A DNA stretch of 64,000 bases from Burkholderia sp. Ax-1719 (GTDB lineage: Bacteria > Pseudomonadota > Gammaproteobacteria > Burkholderiales > Burkholderiaceae): NCBI RefSeq assembly GCF_011753055.1, contig NZ_VWWJ01000006.1, positions 248,001-312,000 of the forward strand, in the 5' to 3' direction. The position numbers and the translations under genes were made by a program. Numbering within the stretch: the first letter of the stretch is position 1; every line of letters starts with the position of its first letter. Positions 32,641 to 41,776 of the stretch are shown in pieces. Under the pieces are notes generated by a model that made no database searches, was not told the DNA's origin, and saw nothing but the letters and a program-made list of their open reading frames with translations.

Positions 32641-35220
32641 ATGAATTCATGTTCCGGACGGGACGAGGCGGGCGCGCAGGCGTCCGCTTTGCGTTCCGGC
32701 CCGCTTGCGCGCGTCCTGCGTGCGGCGCGTCCTTCGAGCCGCACGCCGGTCCGCGCTTTGCCCCGCACTTTGCCTCTGACCCAGTGCCTGTTGCGCCGGC
32801 TGACCGTGCTGGCCATGTGGCTGGCGCTGGGCTGGGGCGCGATCGTTTCCGCCTCGGCGCTGGCGGCGGGGCCCAGCGCTGCCGCCGTGCCGGTGTTGCC
32901 CGCGCTGCAAAGCCTCATCACAGGCGCGCCCGCTAGCGCATCGGGCGCTTCCGCCGCAGACGCCGCTTCCGCGCCATCGGCTGCCAGTCAGGCCGAATTC
33001 AACCGCTCGCTCGACAGCGTGATTTCCACGCTCGATAACGAACGCCAGCGCAACGCGCTGGTTTCCCAGCTCAAGAAGTTACGCAACGTCTCGCAGAACG
33101 CCGCGCCCGCACCGGCTTCGGGCGTGGCGGCGGTCACGTCGGGTCTGCTCGGCGCGATTGCGTCGGGGCTGGCTTCGGTTGAAAGCGACGCACGTCACGG
33201 CAGCAGCCCGCTGCATTACTGGGGCAGCCGTTTCAGCGCGGCGGGCGTCGAAATTTACGCGCTTGCTTCGGGCGGCGAAGGCGAGAGCCCTGGCCGCATC
33301 ATCTTCGACATGGCCGCGATGCTGCTGGGCTGGGGCGCCTGCGCGGCGATCCTGCGCTGGCTCGAACGCCGCCTGCTCCGGCGTTTTTCGGTCGACACGG
33401 GGCTGCGTCCCAATCCCACCACCATCGAACTGCTTGTGTTCGTGTTGCATCGCGTGGCGCCGTGGATCGTCGCCTTCGTCGGCGCGCTGGTGGTCGAGCG
33501 TGCGCTGCCTCAGGCGCTCGGACGCACGCTCGGCGTGGTGATCGCGTATGCGATTGTCGCGGGCGCGGTGTTTTCGTCGATCTGTCTGATCATGTTTTCG
33601 CTGTTCGGCTCGGGCCATCGGCGGGTGGCGGTGCGCGTCGTGATTCGCGATGCGCGTCGCCTGCTATGGGCCATCGGCATTTGCGCCGCGCTGGGCGATG
33701 CGGCCACCAACTACGAAGTCGCGCATCAGCTTGGCGTGAACCTCTCGGCGCTGGTGTCGACTTTTGCGAATATGACGGCGGCAGTGCTCACGGCGGCGTT
33801 TGCGATCGGCTTCCGGCGTCCGGTTGCGCATCTGATCCGCAACCGCAGCTATCAGCTGCGCCACGATCACAAGGCGCTCACCGAAGTCTTCGACGTGCTC
33901 GCCTCGCTCTGGCAATTGCCGATGCTGCTGCTCGCCGCGGCCTCGATCACGGCGACGGTGGGCGGCCTGAGCAGCAACGAGAACGTGCTGCAGATTTCGG
34001 TGGTCACGGCGCTGCTGCTGGTGCTGGCATTCTTTCTCTCGGCGGTGGTGCTGCGTATCACGCGCCCTGATCTCACCCGCGTGCGCCGGCGCTCGCCGTA
34101 TCTGCGACGGATGTTGCGTTTCGCGGGCACGCTGCTCGTGCTGTTCGTGTGGCTCGCGTATTTCGAATCGTGCGCACGGCTCTGGGACATCTCGCTTGCG
34201 CGCATCATCGAAGCCAGCGTCGCCGCGCGCGGTATCGCTCACGCAATCTTCGCGATTCTGGCTACGGTGTTCCTTGCGTGGCTCGTGTGGATCGTGATCG
34301 ATACGGCGATCCTTGAAGCGCTCAACCCGAGCGGCCCGCGCACCAAGGGCCGCGCGCCCAGCACGCGCGCGCGCACCATGCTGCCGCTGGTGCGCAATGC
34401 GCTGCTCGTGTCGATCCTCACGATCGCGGGCATCATCACCGCGGCGAATCTGGGCATCAACGTGACGCCGCTGCTGGCGGGCGCGGGCGTGATCGGCCTG
34501 GCAATCGGTTTTGGCGCGCAGTCGCTCGTCACCGACCTGATCACGGGCCTGTTCATCATCATCGAGGAAACCATTTCGGTGGGCGACTGGATCGATCTCG
34601 ACAACGGCCATGCGGGCACCGTCGAGCATCTGTCGATCCGCACGGTCCGGTTGCGCGACGGGCAGGGCGCGATTCACTCGATCCCGTTCTCGCAGATCAA
34701 GATCGTGAAGAATCTCTCGCGCGATTTCGCTTTTGCGGTGTTCGAAGTGCGCGTGCCGTTCGCCGTCGATCTGGATACGGTCACGCGCATGATTCGCGAG
34801 ACCGGTGCGGAACTGGTCGCCGATTTCCGTTATCGCCGCGAAATTCTCGGGCCGGTGGAGGTCTGGGGCCTTGATCGCTTCGATCCGAACTGGATGGTCG
34901 TGAAAGGGCAGATCAAGACGCGACCGCTGCAACAGTGGAGTGTGGCGCGCGCCTTCAATGCGCGTCTGAAACGGCATATGGACGAGGCGGGCATTGAGAT
35001 GCCGGTGCCGCAGATGCAGGTGCATATGTCATCGCGCAGCAGCGATGAAGCGCAGCGCGAAGCGCCGGGCGAAGGAGAGGCCGTCGCGCAGGCGCATCCG
35101 GAAGACGCCGCCACGCGCGCCGTGGCGCGTGATGCCTCCCATGAACCGCGACCCGCGCCGCCGCCGACCGGCAGCCCGGAGGGCGCACCGCCGCAAATCC
35201 CGACAGCGGGGCGCAACTAG
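32641..35220 (+). CDS. MscS-type mechanosensitive channel (YbiO-like large form)
   Basis: An 859-residue inner-membrane protein. A signal-like segment (about 50-80), a periplasmic Ala-rich region and many membrane segments precede the C-terminal MscS core (about 590-790): the pore helix region LLAGAGVIGLAIGFGAQSLV, then TGLFIIIEETISVGDWIDL and PFSQIKIVKNLSRDF. It is like E. coli YbiO/MscM, channels that release solutes on osmotic downshock. The last about 70 residues are Glu/Ala/Pro-rich and cytoplasmic. The start at 32641 is the first ATG in a non-hydrophobic lead; a downstream start is possible. Confidence 0.85.
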   Translation: MNSCSGRDEAGAQASALRSGPLARVLRAARPSSRTPVRALPRTLPLTQCLLRRLTVLAMWLALGWGAIVSASALAAGPSAAAVPVLPALQSLITGAPASASGASAADAASAPSAASQAEFNRSLDSVISTLDNERQRNALVSQLKKLRNVSQNAAPAPASGVAAVTSGLLGAIASGLASVESDARHGSSPLHYWGSRFSAAGVEIYALASGGEGESPGRIIFDMAAMLLGWGACAAILRWLERRLLRRFSVDTGLRPNPTTIELLVFVLHRVAPWIVAFVGALVVERALPQALGRTLGVVIAYAIVAGAVFSSICLIMFSLFGSGHRRVAVRVVIRDARRLLWAIGICAALGDAATNYEVAHQLGVNLSALVSTFANMTAAVLTAAFAIGFRRPVAHLIRNRSYQLRHDHKALTEVFDVLASLWQLPMLLLAAASITATVGGLSSNENVLQISVVTALLLVLAFFLSAVVLRITRPDLTRVRRRSPYLRRMLRFAGTLLVLFVWLAYFESCARLWDISLARIIEASVAARGIAHAIFAILATVFLAWLVWIVIDTAILEALNPSGPRTKGRAPSTRARTMLPLVRNALLVSILTIAGIITAANLGINVTPLLAGAGVIGLAIGFGAQSLVTDLITGLFIIIEETISVGDWIDLDNGHAGTVEHLSIRTVRLRDGQGAIHSIPFSQIKIVKNLSRDFAFAVFEVRVPFAVDLDTVTRMIRETGAELVADFRYRREILGPVEVWGLDRFDPNWMVVKGQIKTRPLQQWSVARAFNARLKRHMDEAGIEMPVPQMQVHMSSRSSDEAQREAPGEGEAVAQAHPEDAATRAVARDASHEPRPAPPPTGSPEGAPPQIPTAGRN

Positions 35221-35261
35221 GCGTGTAGTGAAGCGATGAGGATAGCGAAGCGGTTACCGCA

Positions 35262-35885
35262 TCAAGCCGCGTGCAAATGCACAAGCGGCACAAGCGGCAC
35301 GAGCGGCACGATGTCGTTCACGCCGGTTGCGATTTCCTCGGCCTGTACGCCATAGACATGCAGCGAGACGCACGGTCCGGCGGCATCGCCCACGGCGCGC
35401 GAGAGCCGATGGATGCCCGCGCGGCCACGTCCGCCAAAGGCCACCGCACCCGCCGCGCGTGCATGCGAGCGCAGCACCGTGGCGCCGTCGCGCGCCGTAT
35501 CCCATCGATAAAGCGTTTCAGTCAGCGTGCCTTCCAGTACGGCGTAGCCGCACCAGGTGTGGTGCGCGTGGATCGGGCTTGCCTGTCCCGGCAGCCAGAC
35601 GAGCGCCGCGACTGTATACCGCCCCTGCGGACAGGCCGCGATCAGATGGCGGCGATAGCGCGTGGCGCAGCCTTCGCGCTGCGTGGGCGTGACCAGCGCG
35701 GCATCGTGCAACGCAAGGGTCAGAGCGGCACGCATGGCCCGCGCGAAATGCGGGCAGCGCGACGGATCGTCGGGCGTGCTGCAGGCGTCGAAAGCGGCGT
35801 CGAGCGCGGCGCAAAGCCTTGCCACCGCGGCTTCGTGGTCTGAGGCTGCGGCCAGCAGCAGGGCGGGTTCGGTGGGGGCGTTCAT
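35262..35885 (-). CDS. cysteine-dioxygenase-like cupin protein
   Basis: A 207-residue member of the cysteine dioxygenase type I superfamily. SPIHAHHTWCGYAVLEGTL holds the HxH metal ligands (His106, His108), and GIHRLSRAV carries the third His (159). Family enzymes add O2 to small thiols at an Fe(II) site. The C-terminus is VPLVPLVPLVHLHAA, coded by three copies of a 9-bp repeat, and looks like repeat expansion. GAGAG lies five bases before the ATG. It is divergent from an Lrp-type regulator with a 29-bp palindrome between, so regulation by a thiol or amino acid is likely. Confidence 0.75.
   Translation of the reverse strand: MNAPTEPALLLAAASDHEAAVARLCAALDAAFDACSTPDDPSRCPHFARAMRAALTLALHDAALVTPTQREGCATRYRRHLIAACPQGRYTVAALVWLPGQASPIHAHHTWCGYAVLEGTLTETLYRWDTARDGATVLRSHARAAGAVAFGGRGRAGIHRLSRAVGDAAGPCVSLHVYGVQAEEIATGVNDIVPLVPLVPLVHLHAA
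35280..35309. repeat. 9-bp tandem repeat at the 3' end of the CDO-like gene
   Basis: The unit AAGCGGCAC (third copy GAGCGGCAC) is repeated three times in phase with the codons, encoding V-P-L repeats. Confidence 0.75.
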
Positions 35886-35969
35886 GGCATCTCTCGTCGC
35901 GTTCGTCTATACAGAGAGTTATAGCGCCCGACGCACAGAAAGAGTTTCCATTCTTTTTTACGATTGCGG

Positions 35970-35998
35970 CGTAAGATAGAAGAAATTTCTATCTTACG
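35970..35998. promoter_or_regulatory. perfect 29-bp palindrome before the Lrp-type gene
   Basis: CGTAAGATAGAA / TTCTATCTTACG are perfect 12-bp arms around GAAAT. It ends 12 bp before the regulator's ATG, overlapping the edge of its ribosome binding site, and lies 84 bp from the divergent CDO-like start. It is probably the Lrp-type regulator's own operator. Confidence 0.75.
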
Positions 35999-36010
35999 GG
36001 GTGGCAACGA

Positions 36011-36469
36011 ATGGATATCATCGACAGAAAGCTCGTGGAGTTGTTGCAGCAGGATGCGACCATGCCCGTCGCCGAGCTGGCGCAGCGCGTCAATCTCTCG
36101 CAGACACCGTGCTGGAAACGCGTGCAGCGGCTCAAGGAAACCGGCGTGATCCGCGCCCAGGTGGCGCTGTGCGATCCGAAGAAACTGGGCGTGGGTACGA
36201 CGGTGTTCGTCAACGTGCGCACCAATCAGCACACCGAAGCCTGGGCGCAGACCTTCACGCGCGCGGTGCAGGACATTCCCGAGATCGTCGAGTGCTACCG
36301 CATGAGCGGCGAGACCGACTATCTGCTGCGCGTGGTGGTGTCGGATATCGACGATTTCGACCGCGTCTACAAGCAGCTGATCCGCTCGGTGCCGCTGTTC
36401 GACGTGAGTTCGAGTTTCGCGATGGAGCAGATCAAGTATTCGACGGCGATGCCGGTGCGAGGCACGTGA
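36011..36469 (+). CDS. Lrp/AsnC-family transcriptional regulator
   Basis: A 152-residue regulator: HTH (MDIIDRKLVELLQQDATMPV, LAQRVNLSQTPCWKRVQRLK) plus RAM domain (FTRAVQDIPEIVECYRMSGE, TDYLLRVVVSDIDDFDRVYK). The sequence is closest in style to the subgroup controlling sulphur or aromatic amino-acid genes, but the effector is not deducible. It is divergent from the CDO-like gene and a strong palindrome lies directly upstream, indicating autoregulation and probably control of the neighbour. Confidence 0.88.
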   Translation: MDIIDRKLVELLQQDATMPVAELAQRVNLSQTPCWKRVQRLKETGVIRAQVALCDPKKLGVGTTVFVNVRTNQHTEAWAQTFTRAVQDIPEIVECYRMSGETDYLLRVVVSDIDDFDRVYKQLIRSVPLFDVSSSFAMEQIKYSTAMPVRGT

Positions 36470-36585
36470 TCGGCCCCTGCGCCGTCAGGTTGTGATGTCC
36501 GCTATTCCTCGGACCGCAAGCCGTCTGCAAGGCGTCGCGGCGTAGAATGCCCGTTCTTTCCCCATTGCCGGACAGGCCACGATCC

Positions 36586-36780
36586 ATGAACGATACGCGC
36601 AAGAAAAACCCCACCTTTGGCGTTGGCGTGATGATCGTGGTGGTGGTGCTGATCGTGATCGGCACGGTGCTGTTCAATGCGCTGCGCAGCAAGCGCGAGT
36701 ACGACGCCACGGTTGGCGCTCAAACGTCGAGCGCTGCGTCGGGCGCAGCGAGCGCACCTGCGGCGAGCGGTGCGCAATAG
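36586..36780 (+). CDS. short single-pass membrane protein
   Basis: A 64-residue protein with one membrane segment (about 12-32, VGVMIVVVVLIVIGTVLFNAL) after a positively charged N-terminus and an Ala/Ser-rich tail, so the tail is likely periplasmic. ATG 36586 is preferred; an upstream ATG at 36547 is in frame. It lies 10 bp from the end of the convergent FUSC gene. No family recognised. Confidence 0.55.
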   Translation: MNDTRKKNPTFGVGVMIVVVVLIVIGTVLFNALRSKREYDATVGAQTSSAASGAASAPAASGAQ

Positions 36781-36790
36781 GGCAACGCGC

Positions 36791-39283
36791 TCATTCTTCC
36801 GGCAGGCGGATCAGGCTGGCGTCCTTGCGGATCAGCCACGACGCGGCCAGCATCTGTTTGCACTGGTGCGCCAGCATCTTCAGATCCTGGGCGAGATCGT
36901 TGGTCGCGCCCAGTGTGCGTTCGGTCTCCACCACCAGCGTGTCGAGATCGCGTGTCATGCGCCGGGTGATGTCGATCTGATCCTCGGGCACCGGCGTGCC
37001 CGCTTCGGCAGCGACGAGATTGTCGCGCACGCAGTTCAGCGCCTGATCGAGCGCGCCGAGCTTCACGGCGGGCGCGAGTTGATCGGCATTCGCCGCGCTG
37101 CGCAGCAGCGGCGCGCTAGCCGTGATCTGCGAGGCCAGTACGTGGCTGCGCACCAGCAGATCATTGAGTTCGGGTACGAACTTCTGCGCCGATTTCGGTT
37201 CGAGCATCATGCGCTGGAACGCCTGGCCGAGGTTCGCGAAGGCGACATGCACGTTCTTGCGCGCCAGGCGATAACGGAAGTCGCGGGCGAGAGAGGGCAC
37301 GGCGGCGCCAGCGGAAGCCGCTGGCGCTGCGGTCTGAGAGGCACCAGGAGCGCCAGCAGCGCCAGAAGCAGCCGCTTCCTGATTCAGTTGCGCATTGGCC
37401 TGTGCCGACACCTTCGCGCCCACCGCCGCGACGGGGCCAGGCTGCGCGCCCAACGCCGCCGCGCCTTCCATCGCCAGCGCCTCCTGTTCCTGCGTCGCTT
37501 GCGCGGGCACGCGCGCCGCCGCTTCCGTGAGCATCGGTCCCGCGAAGGCGGGCTGCGCGGAGCTGGCGCGCCCGCTCCACCATCCGCTCGCCTCCAGATA
37601 GCTGCGCGTCGCGGCGATCATGTCGTGCACGAGCTTGCCCATCAGCCGGTATTCCCAGTACGGGAACAGATGGCTCGCGCCGATCGCGATCATGCAACCC
37701 ACCACGGTGTCGATCGCGCGCTCGCCGATGATGCGCATGCTGCCCGGCGCGAGCAGATGGAACATCAGCAGCACGTAAGCCGAGGTGAACACCACGCTCG
37801 CCGTGTAGTTGAACAGCAGCAGGCTGTAGCTCATCACCATCGCCGCGAACATCGACACCAGCAGCACGAGCGGCTGCTTCACGAGCAGGATCAGCGCGAT
37901 GCTGGCCACGCAGCCAATCAGCGTGCCGACGATACGCTGCGCGTTGCGCTGGCGCGTGAGCGAATAGCCGGGCTTCAGGATGATGATGGTCGTCATCACG
38001 ATCCAGTAGGCGTTGGTGAGCGGTAATAGACGCCCAAGCCAGAAGCCCGCCGCCACGGCAATCGTCACGCGCAGCGCGTGGCGAAAGCTCGGCGAGGCCA
38101 TCGTGAGATTCGAGAAAATCTGCAGCCACGACACGCGCCGGTTGGTCACGAAGCGCGTGAGGGCTTCGTCGATGCGCAGTTCGGTTTCCGTGGTGGGCAC
38201 TTCGCTCGCGAGGCTGCGGCGCATGCGGTCGATCAGGCGCGTCGCGCTCCAGATGCGGCGAAACGAAGCCGAGATCGCGGCGTAGGCTTCGGGGTCTTTG
38301 GCCGGCAGATCGCGCCGCTTGAGCATTTCGAGTTCGAACTCGATGGCGCGCAGTTCGGCCTTGACGTTGACGTTGGCGCGCGGCGCTTCGTTCTGCAGCA
38401 CGGCGAGGCCAATGTCTTCGAGATCGGCCGCGGCCTTGCGGATCAGATCGCGATAGAACACCAGCAGATCGGAGCCGCCGAACGTGTTGCGCACCAGCGG
38501 GTAATCGGTATGCGCGCCCACGAACAGCTCGTGCAGATCGACCGTGTTGATGAACAGGTTGAAGTGCATCGCGCGGCGCGCATCGACGCGTCCGCTGCGC
38601 AGTTTGGGCAGATTGCGCAGCACGATGTCGCGCGCCGCGTCCTGGCGCTCGACCGCCGCGATCTGCTTGGCGACAAGGTTGCGGTAACACTCGTCCAGAT
38701 CGTTGTCGAGATCGAAAAACTGCGCGCGCGCGAGCAGATAGTCGGCGCAGGCGAACACGCTTTCGGCGAGCGCCTGCTGTTCGATGCGATCGAGCATCAG
38801 GCGGCTCACGAGCGTCGACCAGCCGGTGTACCAGAGCCCGCCCAGCAGGATCCACGCGGCGTTCACCAGCGCCTGGTGCGGCGTGAAATGCTCTTCGAGC
38901 GTCATCACCATCATGAACAGCGTGGCGAAGCTGATCTGCGGCCAGCGGTTGCCGTAGACCACGATCAGCGAAAGCACGAAGGTGAGCGGAACGACGGTGG
39001 CCCAGAGCGCGATCGGGCTGAAGGTGGCGAGACCCGTGGCATACGCGGATAGAAAACCTATCACGCTGCACGCGAGCATTTCGTTGCGCTTGTATTTGAG
39101 CGGGCCGGGCATGTCGACCACACACGCGCCGAGCGCGCCGGTCGAGATGGTGAAGCCCAGCTCGCTTTTGTCGAATACGAAGAGGCACAGGATGGCCGGT
39201 AGCGAGATGCCGACCGCGATGCGCAGACCGCCGTAGAAGTACTGGCTATAAAGGAACTTCCTGATTTCTACGGAGTAGCGCAT
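36791..39283 (-). CDS. FUSC-family inner-membrane protein (YccS/YhfK-like)
   Basis: An 830-residue protein with two blocks of membrane segments, each followed by a cytoplasmic domain. The first block includes LRIAVGISLPAILCLFVFDK and FTISTGALGACVVDMPGPL; the second, with NAYWIVMTTIIILKPGYSLT and RIVGTLIGCVASIALILLV, is the FUSC signature (aromatic acid exporter/fusaric-acid-resistance-like). A long Ala/Gln/Glu-rich stretch lies near residues 640-720. The start at 39283 matches family N-termini. It probably exports aromatic acids or similar weak acids. Confidence 0.82.
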   Translation of the reverse strand: MRYSVEIRKFLYSQYFYGGLRIAVGISLPAILCLFVFDKSELGFTISTGALGACVVDMPGPLKYKRNEMLACSVIGFLSAYATGLATFSPIALWATVVPLTFVLSLIVVYGNRWPQISFATLFMMVMTLEEHFTPHQALVNAAWILLGGLWYTGWSTLVSRLMLDRIEQQALAESVFACADYLLARAQFFDLDNDLDECYRNLVAKQIAAVERQDAARDIVLRNLPKLRSGRVDARRAMHFNLFINTVDLHELFVGAHTDYPLVRNTFGGSDLLVFYRDLIRKAAADLEDIGLAVLQNEAPRANVNVKAELRAIEFELEMLKRRDLPAKDPEAYAAISASFRRIWSATRLIDRMRRSLASEVPTTETELRIDEALTRFVTNRRVSWLQIFSNLTMASPSFRHALRVTIAVAAGFWLGRLLPLTNAYWIVMTTIIILKPGYSLTRQRNAQRIVGTLIGCVASIALILLVKQPLVLLVSMFAAMVMSYSLLLFNYTASVVFTSAYVLLMFHLLAPGSMRIIGERAIDTVVGCMIAIGASHLFPYWEYRLMGKLVHDMIAATRSYLEASGWWSGRASSAQPAFAGPMLTEAAARVPAQATQEQEALAMEGAAALGAQPGPVAAVGAKVSAQANAQLNQEAAASGAAGAPGASQTAAPAASAGAAVPSLARDFRYRLARKNVHVAFANLGQAFQRMMLEPKSAQKFVPELNDLLVRSHVLASQITASAPLLRSAANADQLAPAVKLGALDQALNCVRDNLVAAEAGTPVPEDQIDITRRMTRDLDTLVVETERTLGATNDLAQDLKMLAHQCKQMLAASWLIRKDASLIRLPEE

Positions 39284-39398
39284 CGACTGCCATGGTGTTC
39301 GGATGCGGACGGAAGCGCCGCGGACTGTGGCGCTGAGTTTAAATGATTTCGGGCGCGATCCGTCCGTCTCTGTATTCGGGGTTTCCCGCGCGCAGACG

Positions 39399-40100
39399 TC
39401 AGCCCGCCGCGCCGCCCGATGGGTCCGTGGTGCCGACCGATGTACCCACCGTCGTGCCCAGTTGCGCTGCGTCGCCGAGCAGCCCGTGCGTGCCGCGAAT
39501 ACGGCGCATGCGCGTGCGATACCAGAAGGTCCACGCGAGCAGCGCGCCGAACATGCAGTAGCCGAGAACCGGCGAGACCACGAGGAAGCGCTCGACGGGC
39601 CAGGTGGCGGCCAGATACGTGCGCAGTGAGGCATCGGCGATCAGGCCCGCGCCCCACACGAAGGTGAGCAGACGCATCGCGGCCACGAAGCTGCGGTTTT
39701 CCGTCCACAGCAGTTCGAGCCGCGCGACGCCTTCGCTCGTCTCGCGCGCGACGGTGGCGCGCGTCAGATAGAACACGATAGGCCGTCGCGCCAGCAGCGA
39801 AAGCAGGAAGGTCACGCCGATTGCGCCAGTGGAAAAACTTTCGCGCATCAGCAGCGCACGCGTGCCGCCGCCGAATGCCATCGCGACAAGCGACAGGACG
39901 ATGCCGAGCAGGATCACCGCCGAGAGCGCGTCGACGCGCCGGAAGCGGATGAGTTCGACGATGGTCCACGCCAGCGGCGGAACCGCCGAGGCAATCAGGC
40001 CGCCGACTTCGCCCCAGTAAGGTTGGGCGAGCCGGTACGCGACCCAGGGCAGCAGCAGATTGACCGCCAGTTCGGCGACGAATGCTGGACGCACTTTCAT
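39399..40100 (-). CDS. VC0807-type membrane protein of unknown function
   Basis: A 233-residue inner-membrane protein with about six hydrophobic segments: FVAELAVNLLLPWVAYRLA, ASAVPPLAWTIVELIRFRRV and DALSAVILLGIVLSLVAMAF are in the style of the VC0807/DUF3159-like group. The C-terminus is Thr/Gly-rich. The start at 40100 has GGAG nine bases upstream. It is 115 bp upstream of the FUSC gene on the same strand, so the two may be co-transcribed. Function unknown. Confidence 0.6.
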   Translation of the reverse strand: MKVRPAFVAELAVNLLLPWVAYRLAQPYWGEVGGLIASAVPPLAWTIVELIRFRRVDALSAVILLGIVLSLVAMAFGGGTRALLMRESFSTGAIGVTFLLSLLARRPIVFYLTRATVARETSEGVARLELLWTENRSFVAAMRLLTFVWGAGLIADASLRTYLAATWPVERFLVVSPVLGYCMFGALLAWTFWYRTRMRRIRGTHGLLGDAAQLGTTVGTSVGTTDPSGGAAG

Positions 40101-40327
40101 GGGATGCGCTCTCCATAAAAAGATGAACGAAGTATGGTTCAAGCGCCGCGCATCGGCAAACCGGCCAGGGCGACGCGTAGAACGCGAACGGTCCGTGTAG
40201 ATGCATCCCGCGTGCCTGGACAGCGAGCCGCTTGTTGAGGCGCATATCGCGTCATGGCGCTTCATGCGACACTGCGAGGCTTGCGGGCCTGATCTCCCAG
40301 CTTGTCTCTCGCCATTTTTCCTTCGCC

Positions 40328-40732
40328 ATGTCCGACCGTCTGTCCATCCCGCCGAATGAAATCGAACTCGTCGCCGTGCGCGCGCAGGGCGCGGGCGGCC
40401 AGAACGTCAACAAGGTGTCGAGCGCGATTCACTTGCGTTTCGATATCCGCGCTTCGTCGCTGCCCGAAGTCATCAAGATGCGCCTGCTCGCGCTCGCCGA
40501 CCGGCGTATCACGCACGAAGGCGTCGTCATTCTCAAGTCGCAGGAGTACCGCACGCAGGAGCAGAACCGCACGGCCGCGCTCGCGCGCCTCGATGCGCTG
40601 ATCGAAAGTGTGAGCGTGACGCGCAAGGCGCGGGTGGCAACGCGGCCCACGCGCGCGTCGAAGATGCGGCGTCTGGACGGCAAGGCGCGTCGCAGCGAGG
40701 TCAAGACGGGGCGTCAGCGCGTGACGGAGTGA
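40328..40732 (+). CDS. arfB: peptidyl-tRNA hydrolase ArfB (ribosome rescue)
   Basis: A 134-residue release-factor-like protein. RAQGAGGQNVNKVSSAIHLR holds the catalytic GGQ motif (23-25), and the basic tail (RKARVATRP, KMRRLDGKARRSEVK) is the part that enters the empty mRNA channel of stalled ribosomes. It hydrolyses peptidyl-tRNA on non-stop complexes independently of tmRNA. Length and motifs match E. coli ArfB/YaeJ. The ATG at 40328 has no strong ribosome binding site. It appears monocistronic. Confidence 0.9.
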   Translation: MSDRLSIPPNEIELVAVRAQGAGGQNVNKVSSAIHLRFDIRASSLPEVIKMRLLALADRRITHEGVVILKSQEYRTQEQNRTAALARLDALIESVSVTRKARVATRPTRASKMRRLDGKARRSEVKTGRQRVTE

Positions 40733-40860
40733 CGCGGGAGATCGCGTGCCGGCAGGCGGGGGAAGCCGGAAGGGCAGGAGGAGCAGGAAGACAGCGCGCG
40801 ACCGCAACGATCGCGCGCGAGTGACGGCGGCGGGCGCTGTCTGGCGCCTGCGGGTACGTC

Positions 40861-41121
40861 TTAGTGCGTGGTTTCGGGCACGTCGAGGATCAGGATGATG
40901 GTCCAGTCGGCTTCGCCTTCATGGTGATACTGGCGCTCCGCGACGATGAACGGCTGTTGCTTGCCCTGCGGGCCGAGGAACAGCACATCGCCTTCCATCG
41001 GGAGGCATTCGACCGGGGGCAGCGCGAGGAACGCCTCGGTGCCCTTGCCGCGCGGCATCAGCTTTTCGATCTTGCGGGATGCCGCTTCGGTCCATTCGAT
41101 GTCGAGCTGGATGTTGCTCAT
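40861..41121 (-). CDS. conserved small hypothetical protein
   Basis: An 86-residue acidic soluble protein (SNIQLDIEWTEAASRKIEKL, PPVECLPMEGDVLFLG). I do not recognise a family; the fold looks like mixed alpha/beta. GGAG lies eight bases before the ATG at 41121, which is chosen over the longer frame back to 41232. It stands alone between convergent arfB and the next minus-strand gene. Confidence 0.6.
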   Translation of the reverse strand: MSNIQLDIEWTEAASRKIEKLMPRGKGTEAFLALPPVECLPMEGDVLFLGPQGKQQPFIVAERQYHHEGEADWTIILILDVPETTH

Positions 41122-41253
41122 GGGTGTTTCTCCGCGCGAGTCGCGCACAAAAGTAGGGGAATTCGAGGTGCGCGACTTTAGCATAACCCGCGCGCGCGCC
41201 GCCCAGTGGGCGCGTTGGCGTCGAAACCTCACCGATTGCGTGCGCTTGATATG

Positions 41254-41286
41254 AAAAAAGCCGAAACCGGAGACCGGAATCGGCTT
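41254..41286 (-). terminator. terminator after the small exported protein gene
   Basis: AAGCCGA / TCGGCTT with an inner CCGG stem is followed on the minus strand by six T residues. Confidence 0.85.
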
Positions 41287-41329
41287 GTCGAACGTATCGC
41301 GATCAACGCCTTTGCAGGCGCATGGCGCT

Positions 41330-41572
41330 TTATTGTTCGGTCTTCGGCGGCGCCTTGTGATGCGGATGGCCGCCCTTCTTGTGGTGCTTCATCGGCGCTT
41401 CGGACGGTTGCGGCATCGCCTGCTGGCGCGCCTGGAGATCCTGCGCGCGTTGCTCGACGTCGGCGGCCTTGGCCGGATCGGTGCTCATCATGACGCCGTT
41501 GTCCGACTGTGCATAAGCGGCGCCCGTCAGAGCGGACAGCGAAATCAGGACTGCGAGGGACACTTTTTTCAT
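41330..41572 (-). CDS. small exported His/Lys/Pro-rich protein
   Basis: An 80-residue protein with a signal peptide (KKVSLAVLISLSALTGAAYA, cleavage after AYA at about 22). The mature part has a Gln-rich middle and a tail KHHKKGGHPHHK that may bind metal or nucleic acid. GGAGG lies five bases before the ATG at 41572, which decides the start over a GTG one codon earlier. A strong terminator follows, so it is a single-gene unit. Family unknown. Confidence 0.65.
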   Translation of the reverse strand: MKKVSLAVLISLSALTGAAYAQSDNGVMMSTDPAKAADVEQRAQDLQARQQAMPQPSEAPMKHHKKGGHPHHKAPPKTEQ

Positions 41573-41776
41573 CACTACCTCCGAAGGAGCGGTTTATGGA
41601 CCCAGCTGGTGCCTGCCGAGCAGGATAAGGCACGTCATTCTAACGACCCTGACGTCATTCCCGATGACGCGGCGTAAGGCTAGTGCGTGCGATTTACAAC
41701 TCCTTACATATCCTCATCCCTATCCTGGCACATCTGACCCGATCTTGATTGGGACATGCCCGTGGGCAACATACTG

